Assembly: GCF_001463745.1 (NCBI RefSeq)
Contig: NZ_BBWJ01000043.1
Location: 1 to 64,000 of the forward strand
Direction: 5' to 3'
Length of the DNA stretch: 64,000 nucleotides
Source of the DNA: Aureimonas sp. AU22
GTDB taxonomy: Bacteria > Pseudomonadota > Alphaproteobacteria > Rhizobiales > Rhizobiaceae
Positions 36,347-45,502 of this stretch are shown here, piece by piece; the first letter of the stretch is position 1; each line of letters starts with the position of its first letter. Made by a program: the position numbers and the translations under genes. Under the pieces are notes generated by a model. The model made no database searches, had not been told where the DNA came from, and was given only the letters and a program-made list of their open reading frames with translations.

Positions 36347-37680
36347 CGCGTCAGCTTCACCTCAACCTCTTCCTGATGCCCCGTGGCCACCACGAGGCCG
36401 CATGGCGTCATCGGACCGCGACCCGGCGCGCATTGACCGACTTCGAGCTCTACGTCGAGGCGGCGCGGATCGCAGAGAACGCGCGGTTCGACGCGGTCTT
36501 TCTCGCCGACGCCCTCGTGGCCCCCGGCAATGGAGGCCTTGTGGCGAGCGGGGCGCTGGAGCCGCTGACGCTCCTGTCGGCGCTTGCGGCGCGGACCGAA
36601 ACGATCGGCCTGATCGGAACGGCATCCACGACCTACAGCCACGCCTACACGCTGGCCCGCCAGTTCGCCTCGCTCGACCACCTGTCGCACGGGCGTGTCG
36701 GCTGGAACATCGTCACCTCTTGGCTACCGCTGGTCGGCGCCAACTACGGGTTGGAAGACGACGTGCCCCATGCCGATCGCTACGCCATCGCCGAGGAGTT
36801 CGTCGAGGCGGTGGACGCGCTCTGGCGCTCCTTCCCGGCCGATGCCGTCCTCGACGACCAGGCGTCGGGCCGCTATCTCGATCCAGCCCGCGTCGTGCCC
36901 GCCGACTACCGCGGCGAGCGCATCCGCACGCGCGGTCCGCTCAACGTGCCGGGCAGCCCGCAGGGGCGTCCGGTCTACATTCAGGCTGGGCAGTCCGACA
37001 CGGGTCGGGACTTCGCGGCGCGCTGGGCGGAGGCGATCTTCACCGCGCACATCAACAAGGAGTCGGCGCGCACCTTCTATGGCGACGTCAAGGGCAGGGC
37101 GGCCGCCTACGGGCGCCGGGGCGAGGACATCGTGGTCCTGCCCGGCATCAGCCCGGCGATCGGGTCGACGCAGGCCGAGGCCGAGCGCGTCTGGGAGGAG
37201 CTCGACGACCTGACGAGCACCGAAGTGGGCCTCTCGCGCCTGTCTGCCCGCTTCGGCGGACACGATTTCACCGGCGTGCCGCTCGACCGGCCGCTCCGGG
37301 CCGGGGACTTTCCCGATCCCGCCAAGGTCGAGGCTTCCAAAAGCCGCGCCATGGGCTACGCCGACGTCGCCTTGAACGAGGGGCTGACGCTTCGCCAGCT
37401 CCTGCGCAAGCTCGCAGGCGCGAGGGGACATTTCACGGCAACGGGGACGCCCGAGGCGGTTGCCGACATCATCGAGGACTGGTTCACGACGGGAGCCGCG
37501 GACGGCTTCAACGTCATGCCGCCGATCATGCACAGCCAGTTCGAGCTGTTCGCGACCGAGGTGGTGCCGATCCTGCGCCGACGCGGCCTGTTCCGGCAGG
37601 AGTACGTGGGTTCGACGCTGCGCGCGCACTTTGGGCTCGGCCCCGTCGCGGAACCTGCACCGCTGGCCCGGTCCGCCTGA
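36343..37680 (+). CDS. LLM-class FMN-dependent monooxygenase (NtaA/SnaA/DszA/SfnG-like)
   Basis: A 445-residue member of the flavin-dependent bacterial luciferase-like family, two-component type. Signatures are MPRGHHEAAWRHR near the N-terminus, NARFDAVFLADALV, LTLLSALAARTETIGLIGTA, DHLSHGRVGWNIVTSW, YIQAGQSDTGRDFAARWAEA and TGAADGFNVMPP. Such enzymes cleave C-S or C-N bonds using FMNH2 supplied by a separate reductase. GTG 36343 is coupled to the ATPase stop with GAAGGAGA upstream. No flavin reductase gene is nearby, so one must be supplied elsewhere. With the SsuABC-like importer it forms an organosulfur-scavenging unit. Confidence 0.92.
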   Translation: MTRQLHLNLFLMPRGHHEAAWRHRTATRRALTDFELYVEAARIAENARFDAVFLADALVAPGNGGLVASGALEPLTLLSALAARTETIGLIGTASTTYSHAYTLARQFASLDHLSHGRVGWNIVTSWLPLVGANYGLEDDVPHADRYAIAEEFVEAVDALWRSFPADAVLDDQASGRYLDPARVVPADYRGERIRTRGPLNVPGSPQGRPVYIQAGQSDTGRDFAARWAEAIFTAHINKESARTFYGDVKGRAAAYGRRGEDIVVLPGISPAIGSTQAEAERVWEELDDLTSTEVGLSRLSARFGGHDFTGVPLDRPLRAGDFPDPAKVEASKSRAMGYADVALNEGLTLRQLLRKLAGARGHFTATGTPEAVADIIEDWFTTGAADGFNVMPPIMHSQFELFATEVVPILRRRGLFRQEYVGSTLRAHFGLGPVAEPAPLARSA

Positions 37681-37928
37681 CTGCGCTCTCGAGCCACATC
37701 CGGTGTCGGGCCTTGAACCGTTCGGTCGCTGTGATGCGTTGTACGATCGCTTTCGAGTGGCCGCCGTAGGCCTTTTCGGAAGGGAGCGCGTCCTCTTCGT
37801 CGAAGGCAGTCTCGTCGACATCGCGCCATCAGCATTTGTCGCGACCGTTCGACCCGTCCGACCAGCGACAGCCGCGCCCCTTCAAAGCGTCCTTCATTGC
37901 GCCGTCCGCTGACCGTTTGCGCGCTTCC

Positions 37929-40205
37929 TCAATCTTGGATCGCCTCATTTGCTTGGCCCCGCCGATTGCGCCCGCGACGGGGACGGCCCTTCTCCGCAAG
38001 GGGCCTCGACTTCGAGGACGGCTTCACCGACAGCTTCGTCAGGTTGCGCTCGATCTCTTCGTTCAGCGTGGCAACACCCTGTCGCACGGTCGGTTCGTCG
38101 ACATAGACATCGGGGAACCGCTGCGACAGCCAGAGCCAGGCAGTGGCGAGGTTCACGCCGTCCTCCAGACGCTGGAGGTCGCCCGAGCGCAGCGGCGGGA
38201 GCGGCGCCCGTTTCCGGGCCGCATGTGCTCTTGCCCAGGTGACGACCGTGTCCATGAACCAAGGGTGGCGCAGCGAGACCGGCACCACGGCATAGGCGAG
38301 GCGGTCAAGGAGCGGCAGGCCGATGCCCGACAGCCGCCGTGCCTTCTCGATCTCCTCGTCCATGTCACCGATCTTGAGATCGGGATGATCGAGCACGAGC
38401 CGCGAGCGCAGGTAGGCGAGAACCTGATCGAGGGCGTCCGTTTCCAGGAACTCGGCGGCGAGTGCCACGCTGTCGCGGTTGGGTCGCACGAAGGCGCGAC
38501 CCGCGAGTTCCTTCGGCGGTGTCGAGAGCGCGGCGCGGATTTTCTCGACCCCGTAGTTGCCGCCGCCGATCGATCCGACCCAGCCCTTCTCGAACATGCC
38601 GAATCGGCCCGCCCGCCCGCCGATCTGACGGATCTCGGAATGGAGGAGGGCGCGGCGCTTCGTGCCGTCGAACTTGTCGAGCGCCGAGAAGAACACGCGA
38701 GAGATGGGAAGGTTGAGTCCCATGCCGATCGCGTCAGTGGCGACGACGATGTCGGCCTCGCCGCTGCGGAAGCGGGCGGCCTCCGCCCGGCGCACCTCGG
38801 GGCTGAGAGCGCCATAGACGGTCGCGACCGAAAGGCCGAGGGGGGCGATCTGCTCGCGGAGTTCGTGAACCGCCGCACGGGAGAAGGCGACAACCGCGTC
38901 GCCGCGCTGAAGATCCTTCAGGGAGATCGGCTTCGGCCAGGCGTCCAGCTCGTTCTTGCGGGCGAGGGTTCGCACCTCCAGCGGCTCCCCGAGCACCTTG
39001 GCCAGGCGCTCCACCATGGGGACGGCGTCCGGCGAGCCGGTCATCACGACGAGGTCGGCCGGTACGCCGAAGAGCGCCTGCGTCCAGGCCCAGCCGCGCT
39101 GCCCGTCGGCCAGCATCTGGATCTCGTCGATAACAGCCACATCGATGCGCCGCCCGACATCGATCGTCTCGATGGTGCGGGCATAATGGGTGACATCGTC
39201 GCCTGTGTCGCGCTCCTCGCCGGTGACGAGACCCGCCCGCACGCCGCCAGCGGCCAGCGTCTCGCGATGCTCGTGGGCGAGCAGGCGCAGTGGCGACAGG
39301 ACCTCGGCGGTCGGTGCGTCGATGGCCAGGCGCATGGCCTCGTAGGTCTTGCCGGAGTTCGTCGGGCCCGCGAGGAAGAGGAGCTTCCGGCCGATCGAGC
39401 GGGCGAGGGGAAAGAGGTTGGGATAGCGGTCGTAGCCGGACGCTTCGGCGAAGCTCGTGCGTCGACGGCTCTGGCGGCGAAAGGACCGCACCGACCCCAG
39501 CACCTTGTCGAACCACTTGTCCGCCGCGCCCCGGACCTCTTCCTCGGAGGCGGACTGTGCCGCAAAGACGAAGCGCTCGAGGTCGGCCTGAACAGCGGCT
39601 TTCAGGAACGACGCCGGGTCGCCGAGATCATGCGTCGCCTCGGTGAAACGACGCGCGTAGTCCTGGCCGACCCACGCGAGAGCAACCCGCATGCGCTCGG
39701 CCGTCGCGGTCGCATCGGCGGCGACGAACTCGACGGTCGCCTCGACCTCGTCCTCGCGCAGAAGCACGTCGTCGGCCAAGCGCCGGCGTACGTCCGCGGG
39801 CGCGCGAACCCGAACGAAGGCCATGAGAAGAGTCTCGCGCTCGACGGGAAAGATCGAGACGAACACCGGGACCTCGACCTCGAAGGCGAGGAAGGAGCTG
39901 TCCTTGGCTCGGCGAGCTCGGACCACCTCGCCGGCGCGCGATGTGGCGATCCGCGCGATGCGGTCGGCGTCGTCTTCTTCCGCATCGGGCGTGATTTCGC
40001 CTTCCGGAATCTGGGTGATGGCACGCACACGACCCGCCGGAACGAGCATGGCTTTCCGGCGCCCGCCGTCGTCCTTGGCCTTGTCCCCGAAGGGCACTTC
40101 CATCCGGCGAACGAGCCCCGCCTCGACGATCTCGAGGCAGCGGGACAGCGAACGTCCGGTGAGCGCCGGAAGCATGCCGATGGGATAGGCGGTAGGCGGC
40201 TGCAT
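37929..40205 (-). CDS. Suv3-like DEAD/DExH RNA helicase
   Basis: A 758-residue superfamily 2 helicase of the SUPV3L1/Suv3 type, known in mitochondria as part of the RNA degradosome and common in alphaproteobacteria. Walker A is GPTNSGKT (280-287), motif II is DEIQ (360-363), and RTIETIDVGRRID precedes it. Later motifs include VVAFSRAAVHELREQI, ATDAIGMGLNLPI and QIGGRAGRFG (motif VI). The ~250-residue N-terminal region is not recognised. The C-terminus ends in Lys/Arg-rich sequence (KPSSKSRPLAEKGRPRRGR), a probable RNA-binding tail. It stands alone, transcribed toward the monooxygenase gene. Confidence 0.9.
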   Translation of the reverse strand: MQPPTAYPIGMLPALTGRSLSRCLEIVEAGLVRRMEVPFGDKAKDDGGRRKAMLVPAGRVRAITQIPEGEITPDAEEDDADRIARIATSRAGEVVRARRAKDSSFLAFEVEVPVFVSIFPVERETLLMAFVRVRAPADVRRRLADDVLLREDEVEATVEFVAADATATAERMRVALAWVGQDYARRFTEATHDLGDPASFLKAAVQADLERFVFAAQSASEEEVRGAADKWFDKVLGSVRSFRRQSRRRTSFAEASGYDRYPNLFPLARSIGRKLLFLAGPTNSGKTYEAMRLAIDAPTAEVLSPLRLLAHEHRETLAAGGVRAGLVTGEERDTGDDVTHYARTIETIDVGRRIDVAVIDEIQMLADGQRGWAWTQALFGVPADLVVMTGSPDAVPMVERLAKVLGEPLEVRTLARKNELDAWPKPISLKDLQRGDAVVAFSRAAVHELREQIAPLGLSVATVYGALSPEVRRAEAARFRSGEADIVVATDAIGMGLNLPISRVFFSALDKFDGTKRRALLHSEIRQIGGRAGRFGMFEKGWVGSIGGGNYGVEKIRAALSTPPKELAGRAFVRPNRDSVALAAEFLETDALDQVLAYLRSRLVLDHPDLKIGDMDEEIEKARRLSGIGLPLLDRLAYAVVPVSLRHPWFMDTVVTWARAHAARKRAPLPPLRSGDLQRLEDGVNLATAWLWLSQRFPDVYVDEPTVRQGVATLNEEIERNLTKLSVKPSSKSRPLAEKGRPRRGRNRRGQANEAIQD

Positions 40206-40626
40206 GAGCTACTTGTCCGAAACTCTGTACGCGATGGGTCGTCGTGGACGACCGCCGCCGGCATGTCCATGCGGTTGAGACCGCGATCGCCGATCCTTTC
40301 GCTTCCCGCGATACGAACCGTTTGCCCGTCAGAGCGTCAGGATCTTAGCGAACACGACCCGGGCGCTCATGTCGACCAGAGACATCGCGCCGCCATTGAG
40401 GTTCTGTACCTGATCATAAGAGTGGACAGTCAGCTTGCCGCCCATCGATGCGTCGGAAAGTGGGGGGCGGTCTGAGTTGTCGCTCTCTAGAACCGTCGGT
40501 CTCCCCTATCGAACCGCCAATCGATTCGTTGACGTCCTTTCGTGCCGCTTGGGGAGTGGTAGGCCTCGTCGCGCCGACGATGCGTTCGACCGGGCGAGGC
40601 GATGAAACCCTACCCGGTCTTCTTTG
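40206..40626. other. Intergenic region between helicase and gldA-like genes
   Basis: About 420 bases with no recognisable gene. The right part includes several short TC-rich runs but no stem with a T-run that I would call a terminator for the minus-strand gene ending at 40627. Confidence 0.35.
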
Positions 40627-41754
40627 TCAGTGACTGGAGGCCGGTCGGCCCAGCGAATCCACGCTGCTCGCAAGCGCGCTCGCGGTCCAGATCGCGTCCG
40701 CGATCGCTCGGGCCGATAGCGTCACCGGAACCGAATGGATGACGTTGGTCGGCATCATCGCGGCTTCACCGACGCGGGCCATCTCGGCGGCCGTGACATC
40801 CCCTAGCCCAAGATCCGCCAGGGTCGTCGGCAGTCCGATATCGCGGCAGAAGGACAAGGCTTCGGCGAACTCGGCCTGCGGCCGGTTCTCCAGCACCAAG
40901 AGGCAGAGGACACCGAAGGCGACCTTTTCGCCGTGCAAGAAGTGATGCGTCGGCTCGAGGACGGTCAGCGCGTCGTGGATACCATGCGCGCCCGATACAC
41001 CGCAGTTCTCGAAGCCCAGGCCCGAGAGGAGCGTGTTGGCCTCGATGATATTCTCGACCGCGGTCGTCAGGCGCTCATCCCTTGCCGCGACATAGGCCGC
41101 GCGTCCGTCGCGCATCAGCGTGTCGTGGCAGGCGCGGGCGATCTGGTAGCCGCCGACCGTCGTGGCGTAACTGTCGCCGATATAGTTCTTGGACCGCGAC
41201 TCGACGTTGGAGCGGGCCTCGTAGAAGGTCGAGAGCGCGTCGCCCATGCCGGCGGCGAGAAAGCGCGCCGGCGCCTTCACGATCAACTCGCTGTCGACCA
41301 GCACCACGTCCGGGTTGCGCCCGCAGCGCACGACGCGGTCGTAGACGCCTTGCGGAGAATAGATCACGCCGAGCGAGCTCGTCGGGGAATCGGTCGATGC
41401 GATGGTGGGCATCGTCACGATCCGCGCGCCGATGTGGAAGGCGGTGATCTTGGCCGTGTCGAGCGCCTTGCCGCCGCCGATACCGACCACCGACGTCGCG
41501 CCGGCCTCGCGGCCCGCAGCCACGCAGCGCTCGATCTCGGCGTCCGACGATTCGCCGCCGAAGCGCACGAACTCCGCCGCGACCCCCGCCCCGGCCAGCG
41601 CCGACTGGAGTTCGGGGCGCAGCGTGTCCCAGAAGAAGCCGTCGATCACCACCAGCGCCCTGTCGCCGAGCGGGGCGACGTAGCAGCCGAGATCGGAGGC
41701 CACGCCCGGGCCCTGGACGTAGCGAAGCGGTCCGCCGTATCCGCGTTGTGTCAT
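40627..41754 (-). CDS. gldA: Glycerol dehydrogenase-like iron/zinc-containing alcohol dehydrogenase
   Basis: A 375-residue NAD-dependent polyol dehydrogenase of the GldA group. The NAD-binding GIGGGKALDTAK is at residues 91-102, TMPTIASTDSPTSSLGVIY is a GldA hallmark, and metal ligands fall at Asp172 (AGMGDALSTFYEA), His257 (AHGIHDAL) and His274 (HFLHGEKVAFG), matching the zinc site of GldA. It oxidises glycerol or a related vicinal diol to a ketose such as dihydroxyacetone. The ATG at 41754 has AAGGA upstream. It is the last gene of a set with SDR and GMC dehydrogenases. Confidence 0.9.
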   Translation of the reverse strand: MTQRGYGGPLRYVQGPGVASDLGCYVAPLGDRALVVIDGFFWDTLRPELQSALAGAGVAAEFVRFGGESSDAEIERCVAAGREAGATSVVGIGGGKALDTAKITAFHIGARIVTMPTIASTDSPTSSLGVIYSPQGVYDRVVRCGRNPDVVLVDSELIVKAPARFLAAGMGDALSTFYEARSNVESRSKNYIGDSYATTVGGYQIARACHDTLMRDGRAAYVAARDERLTTAVENIIEANTLLSGLGFENCGVSGAHGIHDALTVLEPTHHFLHGEKVAFGVLCLLVLENRPQAEFAEALSFCRDIGLPTTLADLGLGDVTAAEMARVGEAAMMPTNVIHSVPVTLSARAIADAIWTASALASSVDSLGRPASSH

Positions 41755-41776
41755 CGTGATATATCCTTGATGGCGT

Positions 41777-42571
41777 TCAGCGCAGCGTCAGGCCGCCGTC
41801 GACGGTGTGGATCTCGCCGGTGGTGAAGGAGGCGGCGTCGCTCGCGAGATAGACGACCGAGCCGGCGAGCTCGTCCACCGTGCCGATGCGGTTCTGCACC
41901 GCGCTCTTCGCCCAGTGGTTGTTCACGACGTCGGGGTTCTCGCGCAGCACCTCTTCCGTCAGTTCGGTGAGGATGTAGCCGGGCGCGAGCGCGTTGACGC
42001 GGATGTTGTGCTCGGCCCACTCGGTGGCGAGGCACTTGGTCAGCATGTGCACCGCCGCCTTCGACACGTTGTAGGCGGAGTGCTTGAACGGCCAGTTCAC
42101 GATGCGACCGGACATCGAGCCGATGTTGATGATCGAGCCGGACTTCTGGCGGATCATCAGGCGCCCGATCGCCTGGCTGACGAGGAACACGCCATCGAGG
42201 TTCACCGCCATCGTGGCGCGCCAGTCGGAAAGCGCATAGGTCTCGGCGTCGCCGGGATAGATGGTGCCGGCGTTGTTGACGAGGATGTCGGCGCGTCCCC
42301 AGCGCGCCTCGACTTCCGTCGCCAGCCGCTCCACGTCGGCGGGGTCGGCGACGTCGGCCTGGATCGCGAAGCTGTCGCCGCCGCCGGCGTTCAGCTCGGC
42401 CACAAGTTCCCCGGCCTGGGGCAGCGTCGAGCGCACCACGACGCACACGTCCGCGCCGTGCGCGGCGAGCGCCTCCGTCAGCGCCCGGCCGATGCCGCGC
42501 GAGCCCCCGGTCACGATGGCCTTGCGGCCGGTCAGGTCGAACATCCGCGCGTAGTCACGCTTGGGCGCCAT
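41777..42571 (-). CDS. SDR-family NAD(P)-dependent oxidoreductase
   Basis: A 264-residue classical short-chain dehydrogenase. TGGSRGIG (21-28) is the nucleotide-binding motif, NNAG follows at ~99-102, and the catalytic Ser152, Tyr167 and Lys171 are present in NIGSMSG and SAYNVSKAAVH. The C-terminal VYLASDAASFTTGEIHTVDGG is typical. AGGGAGGGGGACC gives a good ribosome-binding site for ATG 42571. Members in such clusters oxidise sugars, polyols or sugar acids; the substrate here is open, with sugar or polyol expected from the neighbours. Confidence 0.93.
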   Translation of the reverse strand: MAPKRDYARMFDLTGRKAIVTGGSRGIGRALTEALAAHGADVCVVVRSTLPQAGELVAELNAGGGDSFAIQADVADPADVERLATEVEARWGRADILVNNAGTIYPGDAETYALSDWRATMAVNLDGVFLVSQAIGRLMIRQKSGSIINIGSMSGRIVNWPFKHSAYNVSKAAVHMLTKCLATEWAEHNIRVNALAPGYILTELTEEVLRENPDVVNNHWAKSAVQNRIGTVDELAGSVVYLASDAASFTTGEIHTVDGGLTLR

Positions 42572-42616
42572 GGTGGTCCCCCTCCCTTGAAAAGTCTTCT
42601 GTCGTTCGATGCGGCG

Positions 42617-44191
42617 TCAGGCGGGCACGGTGTCGGCCACCCGCGCCAGTGGGACGGGCACCGCCATCGGCTCGCCGAGTTCCCGCTCGATGTGCTCGGC
42701 GGTGCGCAGCGCCTGCGCCACGATGGTCAGCGACGGGTTGAAGCCCGTCGAGGACGGCAGGAAGGACGCGTCGACGACGTAGAGATTGTCGACGTCCCAG
42801 ACCTTGCAGTTGGTGTCGAGGACGGAGGTTGCAGGGTCCTTGCCGAAGCGCGCGGTGCCGCACTGATGCATCGAGACCTTGATGTCCATCTTCTGCGTGA
42901 TGATCAGGGGATAGCCGAGCGAGCGCATCACCTTCGACCAGACCTTCACCAGCTCGCCGTGCGATTTCAGGTTGTTCGATGTATAGGACAGGCGAATACG
43001 GCCGTCGGGATCGACGCTGACGCGGTTCTCCGGGTCGGGCAGGTCCTCCGACATCAGCCACCAGTCCACCGAGCGCTCGGCGAACAGGCCCATCGCCCAT
43101 TCCGGCGCCCACTTGGCGTTCGCCGTCAGCATGCCGGCCTGCAGCTTGCCGAGGCCCTGGATGTTGCCGAGCGGGTAGGGCCTTTCGGAATTGGCGAGGT
43201 AGAAGTCGTTGATCGCCATCGACTTCTGGAAGGTGACGCGGTTCTTCTTGAACGGCGAGATCGCCATCATGGCCGTGTTGTTGTGAGCCATGTAGTTGCG
43301 GCCGAGCTGATCGGACGTGTTGTTGCCGAGGCCGCGCGGGTGCTTGTCGTTCGCCGAGCGCAGGAGCAGCGCCGAGGAGTTGATGGCGCCGGCCGACGAG
43401 ACGAAGATGTCAGCCGAGACCGTGCGGCGCTCGCCCTGGTAGTCGAGCTCGACGGCCGTGACCCGGCCGCCCGACGGGTCGGTGACGAGCCGATGGACGA
43501 AGGCTTCGGTGATGAGCGTCACGCCACCCTTGGCAAGCGCGGGGTTGACGAGGCGCACTTCCGCGTCGCCCTTGGCGCCGATCTTGCAGGCGAACCCGTC
43601 GCAGGTTCGGCAGCGCGCGCAGGCGCCCCCGTCGTGGTAGTCGATCGCGATCGGCAGCGGAAAGGGGCGCAGACCCTTCTGGCGGAGCTTCCGCTCGAAC
43701 CAGGCGATCTCCGGCTCGTGGCCGATCGCGGGGTAGGGCATTGGCCCCGAGCGCGGCGGCTCGATCGGATCGACGCCCGCCTCGCCATGCGTGCCCATCA
43801 GCCTCTCGGCGCGGGCGTAGTAGGGCTCGAACGTGTCGTAGCCGACCGGCCAGGCAGGCGCGACGCCCGCCTCGTGCTGCAGGTCCTCGAAATCTTCCTT
43901 GCGGAAGCGCACGGTGGCTGCCCCGAAGAACTTCGAGTTGCCGCCGACATAGTAGTAGGTCGAGGGGTTGAAGAGCTTGCCGTCGCGGTCGCGCCACTCC
44001 TCCTTGGTGGCGTACTTCTTCCTGTGGAAGACGGCGTCGACGCTCCAGTTGTCCTTCTCGCGCGGAAGGCGGGGGCCGCGCTCGATCATCAGGATCTCGC
44101 GGCCGGGCGCGGCCAAGGCGTTCGCCAGCGCGCCGCCGCCGACGCCTGCGCCGATGATGACGATGTCGTAGTTATTCTTGAGTTCGCTCAT
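42617..44191 (-). CDS. GMC-family oxidoreductase with Cys-rich motif
   Basis: A 524-residue FAD-dependent oxidoreductase. The FAD dinucleotide fold is IVIIGAGVGGGALANALA (10-27). The C-terminal block has HQCGTARFGKDP with the catalytic His and YVVDASFLPSSTGFNPSLT with the partner Asn. A CARCRTCDGFAC motif (Cys191, 194, 197, 202) precedes KIGAKGDAEV, in the region where FAD glucose dehydrogenases carry an Fe-S cluster. The start ATG 44191 follows GGGAGGAACGGGAC. No Tat or Sec leader is apparent. Likely oxidises a sugar or polyol; partners SDR and GldA lie downstream. Confidence 0.9.
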   Translation of the reverse strand: MSELKNNYDIVIIGAGVGGGALANALAAPGREILMIERGPRLPREKDNWSVDAVFHRKKYATKEEWRDRDGKLFNPSTYYYVGGNSKFFGAATVRFRKEDFEDLQHEAGVAPAWPVGYDTFEPYYARAERLMGTHGEAGVDPIEPPRSGPMPYPAIGHEPEIAWFERKLRQKGLRPFPLPIAIDYHDGGACARCRTCDGFACKIGAKGDAEVRLVNPALAKGGVTLITEAFVHRLVTDPSGGRVTAVELDYQGERRTVSADIFVSSAGAINSSALLLRSANDKHPRGLGNNTSDQLGRNYMAHNNTAMMAISPFKKNRVTFQKSMAINDFYLANSERPYPLGNIQGLGKLQAGMLTANAKWAPEWAMGLFAERSVDWWLMSEDLPDPENRVSVDPDGRIRLSYTSNNLKSHGELVKVWSKVMRSLGYPLIITQKMDIKVSMHQCGTARFGKDPATSVLDTNCKVWDVDNLYVVDASFLPSSTGFNPSLTIVAQALRTAEHIERELGEPMAVPVPLARVADTVPA

Positions 44192-44459
44192 TGTCCCGTT
44201 CCTCCCGAACACCCGGCCGCTCGCCTCCCAGCGCGCTGGCGCGACGTCCCGTCCTCACATCATCGCGCCGGCCTGTCGGGGCGTGAATTCGCTGTCGTCG
44301 TCGAAGGCTCTGGCGCTCGCCGGCTCGCCGGAAGCAGCTGCCGGAATCTCGGCAAAATGCGGGCATCCGCCGCCTCCGCCGTCCCGTCACCCGCCGTCAC
44401 GGCAACAGCGTCGTCGCTCATGCGGATCGGCGGGGAGAGGCCTCTCAGGGAGCCCGGCA

Positions 44460-45173
44460 TCAGATCTCCTTGCGTTTGAAGTAGCGGCCGTCCTCGTACA
44501 TCGCGCTCATCACCGCGAAGGAGGATTCCAGGTGGATCTTCATGGCGAGCTCCGCCTGGTCGGCGTTGCGCCGGCCGAGCGCGCGCACGATGGCGGCGTG
44601 CTGTTCGGTCACCTCGGCGAGATGCCCGGGTACCGGCGCCGACAGCTGGCGCATCCGGTCGAGATGCGCCTTCACGAGGTTGATGAACTTCCAGATGCGC
44701 GGATAGCGGCTGATGTCGGCGATCGCCGCATGGAAGGCGTCGTCCACCTCGATATATTCGTGCAGCGCGCCGCGCTTGAGAATGTCGCGCATCTCGTCGA
44801 TCAACCGTTCGAGGCGGCGGATGTCCTCGTCGGTGGCAAAGGCGACGGCGCGCCGGATGCTCTCGATCTCCAACGCCCGGCGGATGACGAAGCCTTCCTC
44901 AGCCACCTCGAAGGAAATCTTCGAGACGTACGTCCCCGAGTGCGGAAACACGTCGACGAGGTCCTCGTCGGCGAGCCGCTTGATCGCCTCGCGCACCGGC
45001 GTGCGGGAGACGCCATAGGCGAGGCACAGTTCCTTTTCGGAGATCACCGAGCCAGGGACCATCGACAGCCGCACGATGGCGTGGCGCAGCATCTCATATA
45101 TCTGTTCGGCTTTCAGCGTCGGCTTTTCCGCCGGCGAGCGCCTGTCTTTCACAGCGCTAGTCCCTGCAATCAT
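44460..45173 (-). CDS. GntR-family regulator with FCD domain
   Basis: A 237-residue FadR/GntR-type regulator. The winged helix at ~residues 18-82 includes QIYEMLRHAIVRLSMVPGS, EKELCLAYGVSRTPVREAIK and LADEDLVDVFPHSGTYVSKI. The C-terminal FCD domain contains AFHAAIADISRYPRIWKFIN, with conserved Asp/His ligand positions typical of metal-binding FCD folds. ATG 45173 is chosen because the upstream continuation is low-complexity. It is divergent from the iron alcohol dehydrogenase/ABC/FucU operon and probably controls both directions. Confidence 0.9.
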   Translation of the reverse strand: MIAGTSAVKDRRSPAEKPTLKAEQIYEMLRHAIVRLSMVPGSVISEKELCLAYGVSRTPVREAIKRLADEDLVDVFPHSGTYVSKISFEVAEEGFVIRRALEIESIRRAVAFATDEDIRRLERLIDEMRDILKRGALHEYIEVDDAFHAAIADISRYPRIWKFINLVKAHLDRMRQLSAPVPGHLAEVTEQHAAIVRALGRRNADQAELAMKIHLESSFAVMSAMYEDGRYFKRKEI

Positions 45174-45502
45174 TGCATAATCCGACGGATCTGATGGGGT
45201 GTTGACAACCTGGAACCGGTCTGGCTTCAATAACTCATATATCGGTTGACGGCGCAAGGCGCAATCCGATACGAGATCGAACCGCGGCGGAGGAGGCCGC
45301 CACGGACCGGCCGGCCGGTCCGCCCCATCCGAACCATCATCGCAGTCCTGATCGCGTGGCGCATCCGGGCGAGCGCCGGCCCATGCCGGCGGCGCTGCGG
45401 CCCGCCCCGACGAGACCCATCGCGCCCGATCGGCGCGGCCAGCCCCCTGGCCGTGGACGATGCCGCGCATCCCATATGTCGACAAGTACGAGAGTGCCGG
45501 CC
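45174..45502. other. Divergent regulatory gap between GntR gene and iron-ADH operon
   Basis: About 330 bases. It contains the promoter candidate listed separately at 45202-45231 and an ACTCATATATCGG patch just downstream. CTCATATAT recurs at ~45096 inside the regulator gene, so it may be a regulator half-site. The right half is GC-rich with no clear signal. Confidence 0.4.
45202..45231 (+). promoter_or_regulatory. Promoter candidate for the iron-ADH/ABC operon
   Basis: A consensus TTGACA (45202-45207) is followed after 18 bases by TTCAAT (45226-45231), four of six matches to TATAAT. It would start transcription about 270 bases before ATG 45503, a long leader. The fit is by eye only. Confidence 0.35.

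Noticed and set aside
37836-40475. 879-codon open frame on plus over the helicase gene
   Set aside because: Antisense to a helicase with all motifs; composition artefact.
41807-44479. 890-codon open frame on plus across SDR and GMC genes
   Set aside because: Antisense to two well-supported enzymes with full active sites; no recognisable domain.
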